Part shown: positions 7,359 to 14,944 of the stretch, piece after piece
How the letters are laid out: every line of letters starts with the position of its first letter
Position numbering within the stretch: the first letter of the stretch is position 1
Notes under the pieces: model-generated
The model's input: the letters and a program-made list of their open reading frames with translations, nothing else
Told to the model about the DNA's origin: nothing
Database searches by the model: none
NCBI RefSeq assembly: GCF_002086735.1
Contig: NZ_MVIJ01000040.1
Span: forward strand, 1 to 53,178
DNA length: 53,178 bases
Direction of reading: 5' to 3'
DNA from: Mycobacterium scrofulaceum
GTDB lineage: Bacteria; Actinomycetota; Actinomycetes; Mycobacteriales; Mycobacteriaceae
Translations under genes and position numbers: made by a program

Positions 7359-8911
7359 GTTCGCAGACCGGGCGCCGCGTCGCGATCAGCGCCGGCAGCC
7401 TGGCGGTCCTGCTGGGTGCGCTGGACGCCTACGTCGTCGTCACGATCATGCGCGACATCATGAGCGACGTTCACATCCCGATCAACCAGCTGCAGCGCAT
7501 CACCTGGATCATCACGATGTACCTGCTGGGCTACATCGCCGCCATGCCGCTGCTGGGACGGGCCTCCGACCGGTTCGGCCGCAAGCTGGTGCTGCAGGTC
7601 AGCCTCGCCCTGTTCATGGTCGGCTCGGTGGTGACCGCGCTGGCCGGGCACTGGGGCGACTTTCACCTGTTGATCGGCGGCCGCACGATTCAGGGTGTGG
7701 CCAGCGGCGCGCTGTTGCCGGTGACGCTCGCCCTGGGTGCCGACCTGTGGGCGCAGCGCAACCGCGCCGGCGTGCTGGGCGGCATCGGCGCCGCGCAGGA
7801 ACTCGGCAGCGTGCTGGGCCCGCTGTACGGGATCTTCATCGTGTACCTGTTCCACGACTGGCGCTACGTGTTCTGGATCAACGTCCCGCTGACCCTGGTC
7901 GCGATGGCGATGATCCAATTCAGCCTGCCGTCGCACGAAAAGGTCGAGAACCCCGAACGGGTCGACCTGGTCGGCGGTGTGCTGCTCGCGGTCGCCCTGG
8001 GGCTCGCCGTGATCGGCCTCTACAACCCCCAACCCGACGGCAAGCAGATCCTGCCGAGCTACGGGCTGCCGTTGGTCATCGGGGCGGTGGTGGTCGCGGT
8101 GCTGTTCCTGCTCTGGGAACGGTTCTCGCGCACCCGGCTGATCGAGCCCGCGGGGGTGCACTTCCGCCCGTTCCTGGCCGCGCTGGGCGCATCGCTGGCT
8201 GCGGGCGCGGCGCTGATGGTGACCCTGGTCGACGTCGAGCTGTTCGGCCAGGGCGTGCTGCAGATGGACCAGACCCAGGCCGCCGGGCTGCTGCTGTGGT
8301 TTTTGATCGCGCTGCCGATCGGGGCCGTGCTGGGCGGCTGGATCGCCACCCGGGTCGGCGACCGGGTGATGACCTTTGTCGGCCTGCTGATCGCGGCGTA
8401 CGGCTACTGGCTGATTCACTACTGGCGCCAGGACGTGCTGAGCCAGAAACACGACATCTTCGGGGTGTTCAGCGTCCCGGTGCTGCACGCCGACCTGTTG
8501 GTCGCCGGCGTGGGCCTGGGCCTGGTGATCGGGCCCCTGACCTCGGCCGCCCTGCGGGTGGTTCCCTCGGCCCAGCACGGCATCGCCTCGGCGGCGGTGG
8601 TTGTCGCCCGGATGACGGGCATGCTGATCGGCGTCGCCGCGCTGAGCGCGTGGGGCCTGTACCGGTTCAACCAGATCGTCGCGGGGTTGACGGCCGCGAT
8701 ACCTCCCAACGCGTCCCTGCTGGAGCGGATCGCGGCCCAGGGCACGATGTACCTCAAGGCGTTCGCGATGATGTACGGCGACATCTTCAGCGCCACCGTG
8801 GTCATCTGCATCGTCGGCGCGCTGCTTGGGCTGCTGATCGGTGGCCGCAAGGAACACGCCGAGGAGCCGGAAGTCCCTGAACCGCAAGCTGTTTCGCTAG
8901 GCGAGCGCTAG
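7355..8911 (+). CDS. p55: MFS efflux transporter P55
   Basis: A 518-residue major facilitator with about 14 transmembrane helices, the Rv1410c homologue. The MFS motif A between TM2 and TM3 is GRASDRFGRKLV, and a motif-C-like glycine-rich TM5 follows (GAAQELGSVLGPLYG). With LprG it exports triacylglycerides and lipoarabinomannan-related lipids and affects drug tolerance. The C-terminal tail is short, charged and probably cytosolic. It overlaps lprG by four bases and is followed by a 31-bp gap to the convergent ribD gene. Confidence 0.95.
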   Translation: MSSQTGRRVAISAGSLAVLLGALDAYVVVTIMRDIMSDVHIPINQLQRITWIITMYLLGYIAAMPLLGRASDRFGRKLVLQVSLALFMVGSVVTALAGHWGDFHLLIGGRTIQGVASGALLPVTLALGADLWAQRNRAGVLGGIGAAQELGSVLGPLYGIFIVYLFHDWRYVFWINVPLTLVAMAMIQFSLPSHEKVENPERVDLVGGVLLAVALGLAVIGLYNPQPDGKQILPSYGLPLVIGAVVVAVLFLLWERFSRTRLIEPAGVHFRPFLAALGASLAAGAALMVTLVDVELFGQGVLQMDQTQAAGLLLWFLIALPIGAVLGGWIATRVGDRVMTFVGLLIAAYGYWLIHYWRQDVLSQKHDIFGVFSVPVLHADLLVAGVGLGLVIGPLTSAALRVVPSAQHGIASAAVVVARMTGMLIGVAALSAWGLYRFNQIVAGLTAAIPPNASLLERIAAQGTMYLKAFAMMYGDIFSATVVICIVGALLGLLIGGRKEHAEEPEVPEPQAVSLGER

Positions 8912-8942
8912 ATCAACCGCTAGTCGGGGCGTCAGTCGCTCG

Positions 8943-9965
8943 TTAGTCGCGGCGCGGTACCAGGCTGAGCAGCAGATCCGGGCCGACGCGGTCGACGCCG
9001 TCGAACTGCCAGCGCAACGCCCGCGCGATGGTGGGCACCCCGACGTCGTCGACCGCGGAGACGGGGCCGCCCAGCAGCATCGGCGCGACGTAGACCAGGA
9101 TGCGGTTGACCACCCCGGCCCGCAGGAAAGCGCCGGCCAGGGTGGGTCCTCCCTCCAGCAGCACGTCGGTGCGATCCGAAAGCGCCTTGATGACCTCCAT
9201 CGGATCGTGCGTGCGAATCACCATGGTCCGCGAATCGTCGTTGAGAACCTTTGCCTCCGAGGGGATTTCGCGCATACCGACCACCACGCGCAGCGGCTGC
9301 CGATGGGCGAGCGAGCCGTCGGGCAACCGGGCGGTCAACGCCGGGTCGTCGGCCAGCACGGTCCCGGTGCCGACCACGATCGCGTCGGCGGCCGCGCGGC
9401 GCCGATGCAGGTCCAGCCGCGAGGCCTCGCTGGAAATCCATTGGCTGGTCCCGTCGGCGGCCGCGCTGCGGCCGTCGACGCTGCTGGCGTATTTCCACGT
9501 CACGTGCGGCGATCCGGTCCGCTGTTTGTGCAGCCACTCGCGCAGCGGCCCGCCGGCCACCTCGTCGGCCAGCACCCCGCCCGTCACTTTCACACCCGTC
9601 TCCGCCAGCCGGGCGGCGCCGCCCGCGGCGGCCGGATTCGGGTCGGCGACGCCGTAGACCACCGCCCCGACCTTCGCCTCCACCAGGGCGTTGACGCACG
9701 GCGGGGTCCGGCCGTAGTGGTTGCAGGGTTCGAGCGTGACCACCGCGGTCCCGCCGGCCGCCAGGTCGCCGGCCCGTCGCAGCGCCAACACCTCGGCATG
9801 GTCGCCACCGGCGGGCTCGGTCCCGCCGACGCCGACGACCACGCCGCCGGCGTCCAGGACGACCGCCCCGACCGGAGGGTTCGGATAGGTGGCGCCCTTG
9901 ACCTGCTTCGACTGCTCGATCGCCAGCCGCATGGCGGCGTCGAGGCGGTCGCCGGGCTGGTTCAT
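8943..9965 (-). CDS. ribD: Riboflavin-specific deaminase/reductase
   Basis: A 340-residue bifunctional enzyme (RibG in M. tuberculosis). The N-terminal deaminase has zinc ligands in HAEVLALRRAG and the PCNHYGRTPPC segment; the C-terminal reductase has TWKYASSVDGRSAAADG and LLEGGPTLAGAFL for NADPH and substrate. It carries out the second and third steps of the GTP branch of riboflavin synthesis. The ATG at 9965 overlaps the rpe stop as ATGA. Start choice is supported by alignment from memory with RibG. It is the last gene of the fmt-rsmB-rpe-ribD run. Confidence 0.95.
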   Translation of the reverse strand: MNQPGDRLDAAMRLAIEQSKQVKGATYPNPPVGAVVLDAGGVVVGVGGTEPAGGDHAEVLALRRAGDLAAGGTAVVTLEPCNHYGRTPPCVNALVEAKVGAVVYGVADPNPAAAGGAARLAETGVKVTGGVLADEVAGGPLREWLHKQRTGSPHVTWKYASSVDGRSAAADGTSQWISSEASRLDLHRRRAAADAIVVGTGTVLADDPALTARLPDGSLAHRQPLRVVVGMREIPSEAKVLNDDSRTMVIRTHDPMEVIKALSDRTDVLLEGGPTLAGAFLRAGVVNRILVYVAPMLLGGPVSAVDDVGVPTIARALRWQFDGVDRVGPDLLLSLVPRRD

Positions 9966-10651
9966 CGGCGCAGGTGCGGTGACGCGTCGGCCGCCTGCCT
10001 GCGCAGCGCCGCTACGGCGGCCCCCGGGTCCTCCGCGCCGTAGACGGCCGACCCTGCGACGAAGCAGTCGACGCCGGCCTCGGCGGCCAGCTCGATGGTG
10101 TCGTCGTTGATGCCGCCGTCGATTTCGACCAGGATCGTCAGCTCCCCCGCGTCGATCAGCTTGCGCGCGGTGCGGACCTTGCTGAGCACCTCGGGGATGA
10201 AACTCTGGCCGCCGAAGCCCGGCTCCACCGACATGATCAGCAGGGTGTCGAAGTGCGGCAGGATCTCCAGGTACGGCTCCAACGGCGTTCCCGGCTTGAC
10301 ACTGATCCCCGCCTTGGCGCCGGCGGCGCGGATGTCGCGCGCCACCCCGACCGGATTGTCGGTGGCCTCGGCGTGGAAGGTGACGTTGTAGGCGCCGGCC
10401 TCGGCGTAGCCGGGGGCCCACCGATCGGGGTCCTCGATCATCAGATGGCAGTCCATCGGGATGCTGGTCGCGGAGAGCAGGCTTTCGACCACCGGCAGGC
10501 CGATGGTCAGGTTGGGCACGAAGTGGTTGTCCATCACGTCGACGTGCAGCCAGTCGGCGCCGACCACCGCGGCGGCCTCATCGGCCAGCCGCGCGAAATC
10601 GGCGGACAGGATGGACGGCGCGATGAGCGGCCTACCGGGGTTGCCAGCCAT
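9962..10651 (-). CDS. rpe: Ribulose-phosphate 3-epimerase
   Basis: A 229-residue TIM-barrel enzyme interconverting ribulose 5-phosphate and xylulose 5-phosphate in the pentose phosphate pathway, which also supplies the riboflavin precursor. Family motifs are visible: LIAPSILSADF, WLHVDVMDNHFVPNLTIG (normally DGHF; an Asn replaces the Gly here), MSVEPGFGGQSF and the phosphate loop VAGSAVYG. The ATG at 10651 gives the normal length. The open frame continues upstream through the 57-bp repeats, which is an accident of repeat length and not part of the enzyme. It lies about 370 bp downstream of rsmB because of the repeat array. Confidence 0.95.
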   Translation of the reverse strand: MAGNPGRPLIAPSILSADFARLADEAAAVVGADWLHVDVMDNHFVPNLTIGLPVVESLLSATSIPMDCHLMIEDPDRWAPGYAEAGAYNVTFHAEATDNPVGVARDIRAAGAKAGISVKPGTPLEPYLEILPHFDTLLIMSVEPGFGGQSFIPEVLSKVRTARKLIDAGELTILVEIDGGINDDTIELAAEAGVDCFVAGSAVYGAEDPGAAVAALRRQAADASPHLRR

Positions 10652-10692
10652 GTGCGCCACACTACTGAGCGTCGCGATCGGGTTCACGCGAG

Positions 10693-11053
10693 GCGGCGCA
10701 GCGCGGCCGCGCCGGGACCCATCGGTTCGCGCACGCGCTACCCCGCCTCGCGGCGCAGCGCGGCCGCGCCGGGACCCATCGGTTCGCGCACGCGCTACCC
10801 CGCCTCGCGGCGCAGCGCGGCCGCGCCGGGACCCATCGGTTCGCGCACGCGCTACCCCGCCTCGCGGCGCAGCGCGGCCGCGCCGGGACCCATCGGTTCG
10901 CGCACGCGCTACCCCGCCTCGCGGCGCAGCGCGGCCGCGCCGGGACCCATCGGTTCGCGCACGCGCTACCCCGCCTCGCGGCGCAGCGCGGCCGCGCCGG
11001 GACCCATCGGTTCGCGCACGCGCTACCCCGCCTCGCGGCGCAGCGCGGCCGCG
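10693..11053. repeat. 57-bp tandem repeat array, six identical copies plus a partial
   Basis: Six copies with a period of 57 bp run from 10693 to 11034; a 19-bp partial copy follows to 11053. By eye the copies are identical. Landmarks are GCGGCGCAGCGCGGCCGCG, GGACCCATCGGTTCGCG and CGCTACCCCGCC. The partial copy and the adjacent 12 bases of the last full unit are the final codons and the TAG stop of rsmB, so on the minus strand every unit repeats the peptide end AAALRREAG plus a stop. The array therefore appears to have grown by duplication from the rsmB 3' end into the rsmB-rpe spacer. Having no unique spacers, it is a minisatellite (VNTR-like), not a CRISPR. Confidence 0.95.
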
Positions 11054-12411
11054 AACATGGCGTCGGTGCCGTGCCGGTGCGGCCAGAGCTGGACGTACGG
11101 CCCATCCCCCAGCCCGGTGACGGGCTCGAACAGCGGCCGGGTGTCCAAGGCGCACACCGGGTGGCGGCGCAGCGCGTCGGCGACCACCCCGACGGTCTCC
11201 GCGAGGTGCGGCGAACAGGTCGCGTAAAGCACCACACCGCCGGGCCGGGTCAACGCGATCGCGGCGCCCAGCAGTTCGCGCTGCAGCTTCGCGAGCGTGG
11301 GCACGTCGGCGGGCTGGCGACGCCACCGCGCCTCGGGCCTGCGCCGCAGCGCCCCCAGGCCGGTGCAGGGCGCGTCGACGAGCACCCGGTCGAAGGTCGG
11401 CTCGAGCCCGGTCTGCCGCCCGTCGACCCGCATCACGTCGACCGGGAGCCCGCGGGTGTTCTCGACCACCAGGTCGGCCCGGCGCGGGGCCGGCTCCACC
11501 GCCGTGACGCGGGCCCCGGATCCGGCCCCGAGCGCGGCCAGCAATGCGGTCTTGCCGCCCGGCCCGGCGCACAAATCCAGCCACCGCCCGGCGTCGCCGT
11601 CGACCGGCGCCAGCGTCAGTGCGCGGGCCACCAGCTGGCTGCCCTCGTCCTGGACGAGCGCGATGCCGTCGCGCACCGGCGCCAGCCGCCCCGGATCGCC
11701 GCCCGCCAGGTACACCGCGTAGGGCGAATACCTGCCCACCGTGCCGCCCACGGCGTCGGCCAGCTCCGCGGCGGTCAACGCCCCGGGGCGGGCGGCCAAG
11801 TGCACCTGGGGGCGCTCGTCGTCACTGGCCAGCACCGCGTCCAGCTCGCCGGCGGCCGGACCCAGGGCGTCGGCGAAGGCCTGCGCGATCCAGCGCGGGT
11901 GTGCGTGCACGAAGGCGGCGTGCCCGACGGGGTCGCGCGACGGGTCGGGCGCCAGTTCCTCGACCCACGACTTCTCGTCGCGGCCGGCGACGGTACGCAG
12001 CACGCCGTTGACGAATCCGGCTCGGGCCGAATCGAATTCGATCCCGGCCTGTTCGACGGTGGTGGACACCGCGGCGTACGAGTCGACCCGGGTGCGCAGC
12101 AACTGGTAGGCGCCGAGCCGCAGCAGGTCGAGCAGCACCGGGTCGATGGTGTCCGGCGAGCGGCCCGCAGCGGCTCCGATGACCGCGTCGAGCAGCCCCC
12201 TGGTGCGACAGGTCCCGTACGCCAACTCGGTGGCGAAAGCGGCGTCGCGGCCGCTGATCCCGCGTTCGCGCAGTAGCGCGGGCAGGGCCAGGTTGGCGTA
12301 GGCGTCGCGCTCGCTGACCGCCCGCAACACCTCGAACGCGGCGGCGCGCGCGGGGTCGAGCGGCCGGCGCCGCCTGCCGCGTCCGCTGTTAGGCGGTCGG
12401 GGCGGGTTCAC
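11023..12411 (-). CDS. rsmB: 16S rRNA m5C967 methyltransferase (RsmB/Fmu)
   Basis: A 462-residue enzyme expected to methylate cytosine 967 (E. coli numbering) of 16S rRNA. The N-terminal part is a NusB-like RNA-binding helical domain; the C-terminal Rossmann domain has LCAGPGGKTALL (SAM), VDAPCTGLGALRRRPEARWR (catalytic Pro-Cys) and YATCSPH (second catalytic Cys). Starts at GTG 12411, overlapping the fmt stop as GTGA. The final residues AAALRREAG and the stop lie inside the tandem repeat; the M. tuberculosis protein ends in a similar but shorter ALRRLT. Repeat-number change would not alter the protein because each unit brings its own stop. Confidence 0.95.
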   Translation of the reverse strand: MNPPRPPNSGRGRRRRPLDPARAAAFEVLRAVSERDAYANLALPALLRERGISGRDAAFATELAYGTCRTRGLLDAVIGAAAGRSPDTIDPVLLDLLRLGAYQLLRTRVDSYAAVSTTVEQAGIEFDSARAGFVNGVLRTVAGRDEKSWVEELAPDPSRDPVGHAAFVHAHPRWIAQAFADALGPAAGELDAVLASDDERPQVHLAARPGALTAAELADAVGGTVGRYSPYAVYLAGGDPGRLAPVRDGIALVQDEGSQLVARALTLAPVDGDAGRWLDLCAGPGGKTALLAALGAGSGARVTAVEPAPRRADLVVENTRGLPVDVMRVDGRQTGLEPTFDRVLVDAPCTGLGALRRRPEARWRRQPADVPTLAKLQRELLGAAIALTRPGGVVLYATCSPHLAETVGVVADALRRHPVCALDTRPLFEPVTGLGDGPYVQLWPHRHGTDAMFAAALRREAG

Positions 12412-13340
12412 GTCGCCCGCGCCGCGGGGTCGAGTCGTGCGCCCCTGGCCCAGTCCACGGCGTTCATGAATTTCTTTCCCGGCGGCTGTATTTGGCCAAG
12501 CCGCACGGGCTGGGAACCGGTGCCGATCCACACGTGTTTGCGGTCAACGTGAATCGCGCCGGGCGCCAGGGGTTCTGGGGCGTCCGCGTCAACGTGCACC
12601 GGGCCGAGCTTGATGCGCACGTCGCCGATCAGTGTCCAGGCTCCCGGGCTGGGGGTGACCGAGCGGATCCGGCGCTCGATGACGAGCGCGGGCAGGTCCC
12701 AGCGCACCCGGGCCTGTTCGACGGTGATCTTCGGGGCCACGCTGACCCCGTCGGCGGGTTGCGGCCGGGGCGTCAACGTCTGATCGGCGATGCCGTCCAG
12801 CGTGGTCGACAGCAGCGCCGCACCCGAAACGGCCAGTCGCTCGAGCAGTTCGCCGGCGGTGTCGGTCGGCCGGATGGTTTCGGTGACGACTCCGTAGATG
12901 GGGCCCGAGTCCAGGCTGGGCTCGATCCGGAACGTCGTCGCCCCGGTGATGGTGTCCCCGGCCGCGATCGCTGCCTGCACCGGTGCCGCCCCCCGCCAGG
13001 CGGGCAGCAGCGAGAAGTGCAGGTTGATCCACCCGCGCGGGGGCACGCCGAGCAGGCCGTCGCGCAGCAGCGCACCGTAGGCCACCACCGCGCAACAGTC
13101 GGGCGCCAACGCCGACAGTTCGGCGACGAACTCGTCGGCGTTCGGCCGCGCCGGCCGCAGCAACGGGATACCGCGATCGAGAGCTTCGCGCGCCACCGGC
13201 GAGGGCTGCGGCTTGCCGTGCCGGCCGACCGCCGCGTCGGGCCGCGTCAGCACGGCGATCACCTCGTGGCGGGGCGAGTCGAGGAGGCGGCGCAGCGCGG
13301 GCAGCGCGGGTTCGGGGGTGCCGGCGAAGACTAGACGCAC
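12408..13340 (-). CDS. fmt: Methionyl-tRNA formyltransferase
   Basis: Formylates initiator Met-tRNA using 10-formyltetrahydrofolate. The 310-residue protein has the N-terminal hydrolase fold with RLVFAGTPEPALPAL, the catalytic region NLHFSLLPAWRGAAP and GATTFRIEPSLDSGPI, and the C-terminal OB-type tRNA-binding domain ending in GQIQPPGKKFMNAVDWARG. I place the start at GTG 13340 (VRLVFAGTPEP) because a -10 TAGACT ends six bases before it and the M. tuberculosis protein begins at the same point; a GTG two codons upstream abuts the -10. First gene of the fmt-rsmB-rpe-ribD run. Confidence 0.95.
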   Translation of the reverse strand: MRLVFAGTPEPALPALRRLLDSPRHEVIAVLTRPDAAVGRHGKPQPSPVAREALDRGIPLLRPARPNADEFVAELSALAPDCCAVVAYGALLRDGLLGVPPRGWINLHFSLLPAWRGAAPVQAAIAAGDTITGATTFRIEPSLDSGPIYGVVTETIRPTDTAGELLERLAVSGAALLSTTLDGIADQTLTPRPQPADGVSVAPKITVEQARVRWDLPALVIERRIRSVTPSPGAWTLIGDVRIKLGPVHVDADAPEPLAPGAIHVDRKHVWIGTGSQPVRLGQIQPPGKKFMNAVDWARGARLDPAARAT

Positions 13341-13346
13341 CGGCAC

Positions 13347-13352
13347 AGTCTA
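13347..13352 (-). promoter_or_regulatory. -10 element of the fmt operon
   Basis: On the minus strand TAGACT lies six bases before the GTG at 13340, giving a leaderless transcript. It also argues against the in-frame GTG at 13346. Confidence 0.5.
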
Positions 13353-13392
13353 GAAAGCCGCCGCCGATACGGCCGTAAGTTGCGCACAGTTA

Positions 13393-13412
13393 TTATTTCT
13401 GATGCATACTGT
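13393..13412 (+). promoter_or_regulatory. Shared promoter/operator motif, copy 1 (methyltransferase gene)
   Basis: This 20-bp stretch matches 14901-14920 at 17 of 20 positions, the three differences all being transitions. It contains a -10-like CATACT at 13405-13410 preceded by TG. Placed about 95 bp before the methyltransferase start and paired with a copy next to the MarR gene, it is a candidate promoter with a MarR operator. The regulator assignment is inference, supported by the known control of Rv1405c by Rv1404 in M. tuberculosis. Confidence 0.55.
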
Positions 13413-13506
13413 TTCTGAAGGCAATTTTCTAATGGCCTGACCGCACTGCCGTGCTAGTGACAACGAGGTCGAGTGGGCAGCCCTTTCCTCACCCCAAGGA
13501 GGTCTG

Positions 13507-14331
13507 ATGACTCTCGACACCTCGATCGACACCACGATCAGCGAAGCTGCCCCGCACCGCGCGGTATGGGCGCTCGGCGACTACGCCCTGATGGCCGAGG
13601 AAGTGATGGCCCCGCTGGGCCCGGTCCTGGTCAAGGCGATGGGCATCGGTCCGGGCGTACGGGTACTCGACGTCGCGGCCGGCTCCGGCAATATCTCGCT
13701 GCCCGCCGCCGCGACGGGCGCCGACGTCGTGTCCAGCGATCTGACGCCCGAGCTGCTGCAGCGGTCGCGGGCCCGGGCCGCCGCCCAGGGCCTGACGATC
13801 GACTACCGGGAGGCCAACGCGCACGCGCTGCCCTTCGGCAACGGTGAGTTCGACGTCGTCATCTCCGCGATCGGCGTGCAGTTCGCGCCGGAACAGCAGC
13901 GGGCCGCCGACGAGCTGGTCCGCGTCTGCAAACCGGGCGGGACGATCGGCGTGATCAGCTGGACCCCGGAAGGGTTTTTCGGGCGGATGCTCGCGACCAT
14001 CCGCCCGTACCGGCCCAGCCTGTCGCAGGCGGTGCCGCCGGCCGCGCTATGGGGGCGGGAAGGCTACGTCACCGGCCTGCTCGGCCGGCGCGTCGGCCGG
14101 ATGACCGCGGTGCGCGGCATGCTGGAAGTGAACCGGTTCGACAGCGCCGAAGCCGTGCACACGTACTTCAAGAACCACTACGGGCCGACGATCGAGGCCT
14201 ACGCCAACATCGGACACAACCGCGTGCTGTCCGCCGAGCTCGACGCCCAACTTCTCGAACTGGCGCAGCGCTACCTCACCAACGGCATCATGCAGTGGGA
14301 GTACCTGCTGATCACCGCCGAGAAGCGTTAG
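13507..14331 (+). CDS. SAM-dependent methyltransferase (Rv1405c-type)
   Basis: A 274-residue class I methyltransferase similar to M. tuberculosis Rv1405c, an acid-induced, virulence-associated methyltransferase with no firmly known substrate. Motif I is VLDVAAGSGNISLPAAA, the acidic loop VVSSDLTPELL, and the post-motif segment FDVVISAIGVQF. AAGGAGG at 13496-13502 fixes the ATG at 13507. The shared promoter/operator motif lies upstream, and the convergent MarR gene ends on it (stop codons overlap at 14328-14331). The pair is likely a regulator and its target. Confidence 0.85.
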   Translation: MTLDTSIDTTISEAAPHRAVWALGDYALMAEEVMAPLGPVLVKAMGIGPGVRVLDVAAGSGNISLPAAATGADVVSSDLTPELLQRSRARAAAQGLTIDYREANAHALPFGNGEFDVVISAIGVQFAPEQQRAADELVRVCKPGGTIGVISWTPEGFFGRMLATIRPYRPSLSQAVPPAALWGREGYVTGLLGRRVGRMTAVRGMLEVNRFDSAEAVHTYFKNHYGPTIEAYANIGHNRVLSAELDAQLLELAQRYLTNGIMQWEYLLITAEKR

Positions 14332-14816
14332 AGATCGATGTCGGCGTCCATGTGGACGTCCGGCTCGCCGCCGGCCGCCGTGAACGCGGTCAGGGCCCGC
14401 ACCAGCCCGTGCCGCTCCGGCGGCGGCATCTGCTCCACGATGGCCGCGATTTCGCTGCGCCGGTACGCGGTGACCTGACGAACGACCTCCCGCCCCCGCT
14501 TCGTCAACGCGGCAAGCAGCTCGCGCCGGGATGTCGGGTGCGGTAGCCGGTCGATCAGCCCGGCCGCGACCAGCCGGTCGACCATCCGCCCGGTGGCCGA
14601 CGGTTGTACCCCGAGCAGACCGGCCAGCGTGGCCAGGTTGACCGGGCCCCGATTGGACAGGATCACCAGGGTCCGGAATTGCGGGATCGTGATGGTCTCG
14701 TCGACCTGCCCGATCGAGCGTGCCGAGATGGCGACCAGCAACCGGGAAGCCGTCAGCAAAGCGTCGGTGATTACGTCGAGCGACTCGTCCGCTGTCGCCG
14801 CGTTGTCCGCTGCCAT
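14328..14816 (-). CDS. MarR-family transcriptional regulator (Rv1404-type)
   Basis: A 162-residue winged-helix regulator. The MarR core is visible: TIPQFRTLVILSNRGPVNLA (helices before the HTH), LAGLLGVQPSATGRMVDRLV (recognition helix) and the wing RELLAALTKRGREVV. I chose ATG 14816 because GGAGAAGGGG precedes it; the frame extends to 14885. By homology to Rv1404 it should repress the adjacent methyltransferase gene and respond to acid or a small ligand; the effector is not visible. The gene converges on that target and a second copy of the putative operator lies about 85 bp upstream, allowing autoregulation. Confidence 0.85.
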   Translation of the reverse strand: MAADNAATADESLDVITDALLTASRLLVAISARSIGQVDETITIPQFRTLVILSNRGPVNLATLAGLLGVQPSATGRMVDRLVAAGLIDRLPHPTSRRELLAALTKRGREVVRQVTAYRRSEIAAIVEQMPPPERHGLVRALTAFTAAGGEPDVHMDADIDL

Positions 14817-14900
14817 CTCGCCCCTTCTCCGGACTAACTCCGGCGTATCGGCGGCTGAAGAACGGGAAGGGTGTGCACCTTCCAACGTCGTGGTGAGGAA

Positions 14901-14920
14901 TTATTTCCGACGCATACTAT
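14901..14920 (+). promoter_or_regulatory. Shared promoter/operator motif, copy 2 (orphan orientation)
   Basis: Matches 13393-13412 at 17 of 20 positions, with the same orientation and the same CATACT hexamer (14913-14918). Here it points away from the MarR gene, but no plus-strand gene follows: the priA stop is only 25 bp downstream. In M. tuberculosis a paralogous methyltransferase gene, Rv1403c, sits at this spot. The motif may be a leftover from its loss, or may serve MarR autoregulation. Confidence 0.5.
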
Positions 14921-14944
14921 CTCCCCGGGAAGGATTTGGCGAGG

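Noticed and set aside
7031..8887. 618-residue open frame antisense to P55
   Set aside because: His/Gln/Asp-rich composition typical of the complementary strand of a GC-rich membrane-protein gene, no domain, no ribosome-binding site; P55 is unmistakable on the other strand.
10693..11053. CRISPR-like array of regular repeats
   Set aside because: The copies are contiguous with no unique spacers, the unit is 57 bp and derives from the rsmB 3' end, and there are no cas genes nearby.
9962..11584. A 540-residue repeat protein fused to rpe on the minus strand
   Set aside because: The long frame arises because the 57-bp unit keeps phase. The N-terminal part is antisense-frame translation of rsmB; the rpe start at 10651 and family length are clear.
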